Positions 55,520-64,000 of a stretch of 64,000 nt of DNA are shown here, piece by piece (position 1 is the first letter of the stretch; each line of letters begins with the position of its first letter). Source of the DNA: Ciona intestinalis (Eukaryota > Chordata > Ascidiacea > Phlebobranchia > Cionidae); the NCBI RefSeq assembly GCF_000224145.3, contig NW_004190423.2, positions 273,257 through 337,256 on the forward strand, given 5' to 3'. The notes below the pieces were generated by a model. That model was given only the letters and a program-made list of their open reading frames with translations. It searched no databases and was not told the origin of the DNA. The position numbers were made by a program, and so were the translations under genes.

Positions 55520-58500
55520 TCTTTGGAAAATTATTTTTCAGATAAAACTCAAGAAGTAGAAAAATAGAATTTTAAGCAAAAAATAAATTTTCTGAAATAT
55601 TCAAAGGGGTTACAAGTGATTATAGCCAGTAACATTAGAATAAAGACTAAACTATCACAAAACATATGATACGAATATATAACGCTGCGTATTCATTTCA
55701 AACTTATTTTAAAACACTGCACCTGTAGATTTTGTAAACCAACTTTCGCCCTTTATACTAGCTGTGTTCTCTTTTTTAAACATATTTAAACCTCCTATTA
55801 TAAAAATTAACAATCGCAATGATATTCCTATTCACATTAGCCGGAAAGCAAATTTCAAATTCCGGCCGCGGTTTTCAAACCCTCGATCTGAAATTCAAAA
55901 TGGCGGACTGCAGTACGCGTAGCGCTCGCGACAACGAGGTAACGATTATGAAACCGAAAGAGCGCGTCAGGGGGAGAGGGCGACTAAGATTCGAAAAACG
56001 CCAAACGACTTTTTGAGTTTGTGGTAAAGCGAACACGAAGTGTTTTAGCAACGGCAGTCGCCACTTTCTTTATGTTAAACTTACAATGTGGGAAGCTAGA
56101 TACAGACCAAAAACACTTGTTTAGAATGAATATTATTTTTAACACAGAGTTTATAATAATGTGGTTTATAAGTTTGCTGTAAAAATAAAACGTAGAAAAA
56201 AACGATGTAAATTTAATGCACAACGTAATTGTTTCAATGTAATTTACTCTTTTGAACATTAAAGTCTGATACAATATATATATGAAGCAGGGCCCCGTGT
56301 TGTTCTTAATAAAATGCTTCCGCACCACGCGAATATAGATAAGTTTCATGTAGTTCAAACAACATTTACAGTTTCTACTGTACAGTTAGAGAACGTAATT
56401 TTCACAATATTGCGTAATATGGTAGGGTGGGGGAAAATTATTAAACAAACAACATTCCAAGAATTATAAAACCGTATCCTTACGACTTCCATAAACCGTT
56501 GTTAATTGTTTAAAACACGATCAGGATATTTAGATATTATGTGTTAAATGTGTCCCATCTTTCCCCACCCTACTATATATATACAGTTTAGTACCGATAG
56601 TGATCGTTACAATATTTTGCAAGTATTGAATAAATTTTTACAACCCTTTCACCCAAAACCCAACATAACAACATCGGTTGTTTTACCAAACAAACCATAT
56701 AAACAATGATCATCCTATTTCGATTTCACCACAAACTCTCGAGTTGTTCCCAATATTTGCCCAAAGTTTTTAATTTCAAAACTTTTAATTAGCGTCAGCT
56801 GTTTAAACCGTCATAATCCACCAAGATTAGCCAACTGTCAATCAAAGTGTGGGGGTTTCCCTTTAAAAACATGACGCACAGGTAAAACAGTGTTTTTGTC
56901 AAAAAAACACAAAAACAGAACAATTTTGCCTTAAATTGGTTACGTACACCCAGTTTTATGTTATGGATATAACATCCACTTTTAGTTCGACACATTACTT
57001 AAGTAAGTTATTAGCGTGTTTTAACGATTGTCGTTTTGCTGCTGATTTCCTTCTCTTCGTTGTTTTAATTATTTAATCTTAACAATTTGAGGAGATAAAT
57101 TACTTTACGCAACTATACACAAGTTAACAATATAGGAACGGTATTAATACATGAATACTTACCCTACGGTTACTTTTGCATGTAAACAATCTTTCAGGAG
57201 GACCCATATAAGCTCAACCGGTATAAGTACAACATATATTAAGCCTCGATGATGTTAACAGAATAAAAATCAATTGTTGGTTAAACAAAAAAGTTTAAAC
57301 CAGCAAACACGTGTGTTATGATTTTTCCCGCTCAAATAAATAACAAAAGTAATTATTTCGTAATTATACGCGTTGTTGCGAAACAATTGCAAGTCATGAC
57401 GTCACACAGAGGGTAAAATATGGCAAAATGAGCGATTTAACCCAAAGTAGCTTAACTAAACAGTTTGGCGGTTTATCTAGATTTCTTACAGGTTTATTAC
57501 GTCATAAATTTTATGAGACGTCACAATTGTCTCGTTAAGTTTAATCTATGTCAACATAACGCTGTTTGTTTTAACAATTTGGATTACAGGAGGTGTATTA
57601 TTTGAAGTTGGTTAAATTTACAACTGTTTGCATTTTTAAAAACAAAACGTAAGGATATTTAAAAAAACTCGTAAAATACTTTAAGCGTTGTAACAGTTTT
57701 GCATTTTTGTCAATGTTATTTTCTAAAAAATAACAGCAAAACTAATGCAATAACGCTATATATTAAAAAGTATTAACTACGGACAACAACAAAAACAACG
57801 ATTCAAAATCTATTGATTTGGTAGTAGACAAAGAATATTTACAAAATTATTTAACTGTATCCTCGCGACTTCATAAGTGCGTTGGTAATTGTTAAAAGTA
57901 CGGTTAAAAATATGAAAAATTATTGTGTTAACAATATCCATCTTACCCCACAGTTCTATCGACAGCAGAAGCGAATTAAATATGACAAATAACAAACAAG
58001 AAATCGAAAGATGGCTACCGACATTGTGATCGATTAATAAACTACTGAACGATTCAATTTTTCACCAAAATTTACCTTCGGCTTCGGTAAGAATGGGGAA
58101 CAAATAGGACAATATTTAAATAGGCGCTGGAATTCGCGGGGCATCGGCGTAAAATAGCAAACACGACAAAACACCCGGAAGTTTTGTAACAATCATGCCT
58201 GTTACGTCACACAGGAACTATTTTTTCAAGGACTCAATTTTTAATTTCTCATAAATTTTGTGATTTTACTCCGTTAGTCTATTTATAAACGATTTGAATT
58301 ATTTTTAAACGCCTTGCTTGCTGATTGGTTAAATTTGACACAACCGACTGTGACGTAACACTAAGTTTAAATTTAAAACATAATTTAATAAAAAACCTCA
58401 TACATTATGACATCACAAACAACCCTGCCGCTATAACGCTGCCGTTGGTTCTAGAAGTCGACAAACAATTAAAGCAACCGATATTTGTTAAGTGAGTAGC

Positions 58501-59439
58501 GACTAAAGTGACAATATAGTTACCGATTCGGCGTCAAGCTCTAAAAATGATTAATACCTAACCCACTCATAAGGGTTGACGACGACGGAAATGTCTTATC
58601 GCTAAAACAATCCTAGCGTTAATAATTCACTATACTGACTAAATGTAAGCGAATCATTGCAAACATAAACCTGCACACAAAACGCTACACTGCTAATCCA
58701 AACGCTCTCCCACCGCGACACTCCGCAACTAAGACGCTTCTCGCGCCTCGAACTCGAAAAACGCGTTTTCCTCGCAGCACTGTTACGTCACAGCACGTGA
58801 TTGTGCACATGTACAGGTCGACAGTGATCGAATAATGAGTGTTTGTTACGTCAAAGTGAAACACAGAGGATTAAAATGAATGTTTTGTAACGCTGAATCA
58901 ACAAAGCAAAGACCATTATAAATTAAAGAACAACAACAAAGAAATAAACAATTATGATTGATGCTTATTTTTTTAACGTAAAACCTTTAACTTTGTATAA
59001 AAATACGTCACGATCTACGTCATCAGTACATACGTGTTCTGTTTTATACACTTCGTGCCCGCTTACTAATCACAACGTATGTAACTTTGTGGGTGATTTT
59101 CACATAAACCCTAGGACCCCCAAGACGACGGTTCGAAGCATCGCGAACCTCTATCGTAAGCCCCGTGAAACTACTGTGACGTAACAAGCGACTGTGACCG
59201 ATGCATACGTAACAATGGGGCGCGCGACCTTTGTCACCCCGCGTGCCGATTCGCCCCATTGACACCACGTGACCTGAAACCACATCGTGATTGGTCAAGT
59301 CAGTTCTAGAACAAACATTGTTCTAAAATTTCGAATAATCGTAATTGTTTATTACAACTACGTCATAACTGATGTGTTTTTTTAAATTCTGGAATCGAAA
59401 CAATAACAAGATACAGCTTAAACGCGGTGGCACAATGAA

Positions 59440-59860
59440 TAATACCACGCGTGATTACCACATTTCACTCAAACTAGAGGAACAAATTTTTCTTCGAGAA
59501 AAACCGTGGACAGTCTGGAGTCAAATTAAGCGGCGTGTTTCGCCACCCAGTGGGAGCATTCATCATTCTATGTTCTATATTAACTGCAGTAGCGAAGTTG
59601 GACGTGGATTTTTCTATTTGCGTTTCAGCTTAGAGGTAATTGTACAAGTGTCCGAATCAAACCCGGGGTCCCTGAAATGTGACATTGTATCGGATGTCCC
59701 GACCTGCTTACAGTTGCACTCATGCGTGGATAATTCGGGCACATGCGAGGGACGTAGTTGGAAATTAGATCGGGGCCGAAATGATGGAACGGCGGGGGCG
59801 CAGGCATTCAAATCCCCGGGATCGCGCTCACATATCACCGATCTCGAATCAGTAACTTGA
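59440..59860 (+). other. GC-richer stretch with a 162-codon frame, unassigned
   Basis: The frame opens at 59372 and closes near 59858 with Cys/Ser/Arg-rich, low-conviction protein. Two minus-strand frames over the same bases are also open. No splice partner, domain or codon pattern was found. It could be an exon of an unannotated gene, a SINE-like repeat (ATTCAAATCCCCGGG resembles a B box) or chance in GC-rich DNA. Confidence 0.2.
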
Positions 59861-60118
59861 GCCTCACCGTAGCTTTGTAAATGAGTAATTAGGCCACATA
59901 GGGAGCTTTTGAATTATTAACTAATTGCTTGTGGTTTAAAGCGGACAAACATATAGGCATTTGAATAGAGGCCACCGAAATATACAAAGAGCATATTTAC
60001 AACGCTTTCTTTTATGTATCTTAGATAATTTATCTCCAACAAACAAAGGGTTTAAACCGTGCATTTTACACAGACGATTTAAATTAGAATAGGGATGTAT
60101 TCTGGTAGAAATTAACAT

Positions 60119-60316
60119 ATAGTTCTGTGGGGTAAGATGGATACCGCGTTAGAAAATAATATCCCATATTTCCTAATCGTCTTTTCAACAATTAACAACG
60201 CTCTTTTGGTCACGTGGGGGTGCGGTTATATAATTCTGTAAATATTCTTTGTTTACTACAAACTGAGACAACAAAATAGAATGAAAACATGAACCATCTT
60301 GCCCCAACCTACTATA
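60119..60316. mobile_element. GGGGTAAGA-family MITE
   Basis: TAGTTCTGTGGGGTAAGATG to CATCTTGCCCCAACCTACTA, with CCTAATCGTCTTTTCAACAA and TTTGTTTACTACAAACTGAG inside. Confidence 0.7.
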
Positions 60317-60740
60317 TCTACAGTTTAAAGCATATACAGTGGGGTAAGATGAAACAATCAGAATTTTACCCCAGCTTAGTCTAATTGCCGGTAATTAAGT
60401 AATATTGTCGTTATGACTTGAATATGCAAAACTTTCGAATTTAAGTGCCCTCGCAGAGTTACAGCTTGAAATAGCCCTCTATGTGACGTCACAGGCGTCA
60501 TGTACATCTCAAGAATGGTATATTGTTGAATCACAATGCTCCATGCTCTTTCATCGACGCCATGAGACTCATCGCTCAAACGCAGTAAAAACATGATGAC
60601 AACTCCGGAGCCGACATACAAGCCAATATGTACATATGCTTTATACCCTAGTAATGCCCACATTATATATGTCCCATATGTGGTGCGCTAACGTATTATA
60701 ATATACAGGTTACAACTGACGTATTAAAATGCATTATACA

Positions 60741-60925
60741 GTATTGTCGGGTAAAATGAGACACCTCAGCACATAATATCCAAATATCCTAATCGTGTTT
60801 TAAAAATTTAACCACGGTCTATGGGAATCGTGAGGATACGGTTTTATGATTCTTTGAATGTTATTTGCTGACTAATGAAATGAGAAAATAAAAATCTGTC
60901 CCATCTTACCCCAACGTACAAGATA
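60741..60925. mobile_element. GGGGTAAGA-family MITE
   Basis: GTATTGTCGGGTAAAATGAG to CCATCTTACCCCAACGTAC; interior ATCCAAATATCCTAATCGTG and GGTTTTATGATTCTTTGAAT. Confidence 0.7.
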
Positions 60926-62322
60926 TGACACTGTTGCGAATCACAATACATGTACCATCTTACCCTACAGCATTATACCGTAGAAAATGTCTTACCAAGT
61001 TTGGCCACAGTTAACGTAATACAATATAAAGGTTACAACTAACGTATTAAACCTACCCTAATGATGTCGCCGCATATTTTTTGCCAAGAGGTATTTCTGT
61101 TATTACGTTATACGGCTGGTAGCAACATAATTCCTTTACATACACTAATGATGCTAAAGGTTTTCCGTTCATAAAACATCGGCAACCCCACCCCCTAAAA
61201 AAATCGAAAATTGGTATAAGACACGCACTATTTCGGGAATTCAAAACACGCCACACGTGACGCTACAAACAACAAAATCGCCACGATTTTAAGACGATGA
61301 TGACGTCATTTAATACTGACGTCACTATTTGGGATGTCACCAAGACTTGAAACATGATCATAACAGGAGTATTTAGGACCTGTTAATCGATGGTAAATTT
61401 GTTTTTACGTATTTTTAATTTTAATAATTACTTTTAACTGATAGCTTTTATTTTAATAAATTAATTCTTCTGTGGCTACTGTATTCTTATGCACAGATTC
61501 GCTATTGTGACGTAATAACCAACCCTTTCCGGAATCCACAAGTGCGTATTACTCGCGGTTTTTAACAAAAAGACAATTCCTTTGTTCGAGATGACAAACG
61601 GCACAACTTCCGCGCACACTTGAACTATTATAAGATCTCTATGGCTGGGTATGGAGCTCAATGGAGATGTATGTGTTTTATGTGACACGTCGTTGCTGCC
61701 AGACAACACGGCGCCCGTGTATGACAGAGGGCTGCTAGCAACCATCGGCCCACTTATGTATGACCTGCTGGTAGTTTCACTGAGATGTCCGGCAGACCTG
61801 CTGGATATTCTACGTCACAGATCTATGACGTCATAATTGGAAATGTGAGGACTCAATTTAAAGTTAGTTCTGGAAAAATTAAAAATGACTTTGATGTCAT
61901 ATACATATGCCTGGAATAAAACTTTAAAAAATCGCGTAAGATTACTTTAAAACGCCACTTTACTGTGGAAATGTCCAAAACCCGTTTGTATATACCCAAC
62001 CTGACCCCCAAACCTGTGTTTCATGCACCTAAAACTTAACAAAATTTTACAAAACCATGAACTTATCAAATTAATTAAATGGTCCCACATGCAACTTATT
62101 CAAGTCATCTCGTGCAAATTAGTTTAAAATTCGCAAATATTAATTATATTTGAACAATTAATAACTATGACGTAACAATCAGTGTGGCGCCGCTTCCATG
62201 GGAGCCATTTATGACGTTTAAATACGTCACAATACCGTGGGAAAGTGTGTTTTTTGAAAGTAAACAGTTTGGACGCGAGAGGATGGGCGTCTGACATAAA
62301 ACAGACTTTTTCATGATGACGA

Positions 62323-62328
62323 TTTATT
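62323..62328 (-). terminator. Polyadenylation signal for the right-edge gene
   Basis: AATAAA on the minus strand, about 130 bases after the stop codon at 62454-62456. Confidence 0.5.
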
Positions 62329-62453
62329 AATTAACCCACAAACATAGACAACATATTAACCCGACATAGACACATTATATATTGCACACATTGTTACGTT
62401 CCCAGGTAAAACAATAAAGATGTCGCTTTTATCGCGATTTTTGCTTCCAATTA

Positions 62454-63320
62454 TCAGTCACGTACGTCATCGTCGTCTTCTATGTCGTCATAACGGTCAT
62501 ATAGACTCGGCCATTGTCGAACATACAATCGCGGCATTTGGCCTTCTATAACGCGATCGCGCCAATTTAACAATGCCTTGGCATACGCACTATCGCCACC
62601 CAGCGACGCAAAAACCGCGCAGTCCCCACCGCTAGGTTCGCTGTTTACACCGAGCGACGAAATTTCACTGTCGCTTAAATTTATCTCTTCGCACGTCACA
62701 TCTTTATCGGTGACATCATTGTTTGTGACGTCACCGTTCATGACGTCATGGTTCGTGACGTCATCATTCGAGTTACAGCTGGCGAGACTCCAGTTCTTTC
62801 TAGATCTGGCAGACCTTGGTACAAATAAGCAAAACCAATGTTTTGAACCGTTCAGTGCGAGGACAACGCCGTGATGACGTATGAGGTTGGGGTCGGTTGG
62901 GGGCGTGTTGGGGGCGTGGTTGTTGTGGAGGGTGGATACATCATCATTGGCTGGGTAAGTTCCTGGGTGGAAAAGAGGTTAGTGGTAGAAAATATGTATA
63001 GGAACATTGTTTAAACACATGAATTTTTATCCTCTTGTTTCGGGGCAACGACAGTCGTTGTAACACGGGTGTTCTTTTTCATACACCTCGTGCCTGCTTA
63101 TGAGTTACCACATGGAAACTTGTGGGTGATTGTTTTCGATATGCCCTTAAACCCCATCACCTATAGCATGTTTAACTGTGGGACCTCAACCATATAGAAC
63201 ACACATATAACAACACTCATACCATTATCATCAGGTTGTGCAGATGAGGATCTCCTCAGTTCAACGTACCAACTTAAATAACGATTCGAATCAAGGCAGG
63301 CTACATGGATACGCGGGTCT
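62454..63320 (-). CDS. 3' end of an unidentified gene; possible FGF-like C-terminus
   Basis: Two coding exons: 63223-63320 (acceptor CCCAAAG, donor GTATGAG, phase 1) and 62454-62962 (acceptor TTCCACCCAG, stop TGA). The joined frame is about 200 codons and continues beyond the window. Exon one holds SNRYLSWYVELRR and exon two GVVLALNGSKHWFCLFVPRS. These resemble, in order, the SWYVALKR and GSK..LFLP strands near the end of fibroblast growth factors, with a linker of about 35 residues between them. If so it is a divergent secreted FGF. The resemblance is short and by eye. After it come a basic SARSRKNW, a repeated Asn-Asp-Val-Thr tract and a highly acidic end (YDDIEDDDDVRD). Family assignment is tentative; that it is coding is well supported. 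Confidence 0.6.
62690..62770. repeat. Tandem TGACGTCA palindromes within a coding exon
   Basis: TGACATCATTG, TGACGTCACCG, TGACGTCATGG and TGACGTCATCA at 15-bp steps. The 5-codon repeat encodes the (N/D)xDVT tract of the right-edge gene. Confidence 0.8.
63035..63145 (-). repeat. SINE-tail unit in the right-edge region
   Basis: GGGGCAACGACAGTCGTTGT, CATACACCTCGTGCCTGCTT and TTGTGGGTGATTGTTTTC. It lies in the intron between 62963 and 63222. Confidence 0.75.
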
Positions 63321-63721
63321 CTTTGGGAATATAAGTGATCGGTCAGTCACTACTGTAGTTCATATTCTGTTACTTCTGCTACCAGGCATAGCATAAATGA
63401 CATATAGTGGCTCATCTGGTCACTACGTTTTTATACAGATAAGCCACTGATATATTATTTACTGCAGTCCAGTTTAAATTGTACTGAAATGTAGGTATTT
63501 TTTTACTGAAAAATTTCATCATTTAGTAAAACACTCCTGACTGTACATTCTTTGTGGGTAAATCTAACCCAAAACACATATGGCCCGACTGTTGGCCGTA
63601 ATGGGCCAACTCCAGTTAAGGGATCCATACTTTGAATTACAATATTAATAAACATATAATATATAGAAGTTGTAACACCAGGCACATTGTAACACAACAT
63701 TAGTATATCCAGTTCCGCGCA

Positions 63722-64000
63722 GTGTGACACATGGGTGTCTATTATACACCAAGTTATGAACCAGTCAGTTAAATACACAGGTATTGCATACACACATCAT
63801 AACACCACACATGGGTGTCTCCTATACACCATACACACATCATGACACCACACATGGGTGTCTCCTATACACCATACACACATCATAACACCACACATGG
63901 GTGTCTCCTATACACCATACACACATCATAACACCACACATGGGTGTCTCCTATACACCATACACACATCATAACCCACACATGGTGTCTCCTATACACC
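63722..64000. repeat. 43-bp minisatellite running off the right edge
   Basis: Five or more units of CATGGGTGTCTCCTATACAC, CATACACACATCATAACACC, the last ones nearly identical. The core CATGGGTGTCT..TATACACCA is shared with the 71-bp array at 46862-47415. Confidence 0.95.

Larger units (their letters stand above)
55520..62320. other. Upstream region of GATA4/5/6: MITEs, SINE tails, CRE-like sites
   Basis: No confident gene. It contains MITEs (56420-56577 partial, 60119-60316, 60741-60925), a SINE tail (59030-59100) and numerous TGACGTCA/TACGTCA words, densest at 57.4-59.3 and 61.3-61.9 kb. It may hold the GATA promoter and enhancers; the start site is not evident. Confidence 0.5.

Noticed and set aside
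55984..56358. 124-codon minus-strand frame
   Set aside because: Phe/Ile/Tyr-rich translation of AT-rich DNA with no start context or domain.

Overview
The window looks like nuclear DNA of a tunicate, most likely a Ciona species. It is AT-rich, its genes are intron-containing with short exons and GT-AG introns, and it is crowded with short dispersed repeats. It carries single-copy-looking FoxO and GATA4/5/6 genes with chordate-type protein signatures. Six runs of N mark contig joins, and several have near-identical sequence on both sides, as expected from a draft assembly of a highly heterozygous animal. The species call is inference from content; no taxonomic search was possible.

Layout. (1) 1-9.9 kb: a cluster of alpha-class-like glutathione S-transferase genes. 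Two complete six-exon genes lie in tandem on the plus strand (starts at 3080 and 6891; 219 and 221 aa after splicing), each behind a duplicated TATA-containing upstream block. A third, incomplete copy lies head-to-head on the minus strand at the left edge. Introns carry tandem arrays of short repeats. (2) 10.9-13.7 kb: the 3' part of an unrecognised minus-strand gene, next to a 40-bp minisatellite and an N gap. (3) 16.5-34.0 kb: FoxO on the minus strand, nine coding exons, 563 aa, all splice phases consistent. It has a forkhead domain split by a 10.6-kb intron and three sites matching the Akt/14-3-3 control motifs. (4) 34-45.5 kb: intergenic, mainly repeats, with a GC-richer CRE/E-box segment near 39.1 kb that could be an upstream promoter. 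(5) 45.5-55.5 kb: a GATA4/5/6 gene on the minus strand, five coding exons, 636 aa, with a canonical C-terminal zinc finger and a strongly altered N-terminal finger. Its N-finger exon lies in a 1-kb segment assembled twice around an N gap. (6) 55.5-62.3 kb: repeats, MITEs and many TGACGTCA-type sites upstream of GATA. (7) 62.45-63.3 kb: the last two exons of a minus-strand gene entering from the right, with a possible FGF-like strand motif and a repeated acidic tail. The window ends in a 43-bp minisatellite.

Nothing suggests that these genes form one pathway. The GSTs are cytosolic detoxication enzymes. FoxO and GATA4/5/6 are nuclear transcription factors of separate families that are neighbours on the same strand. 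The most unusual material is the repeat landscape: a tRNA-derived SINE whose 3' tail alone is tandemly amplified inside genes, a TIR element whose terminal motif has become a microsatellite, and an inverted repeat sitting at both ends of the long FoxO intron.
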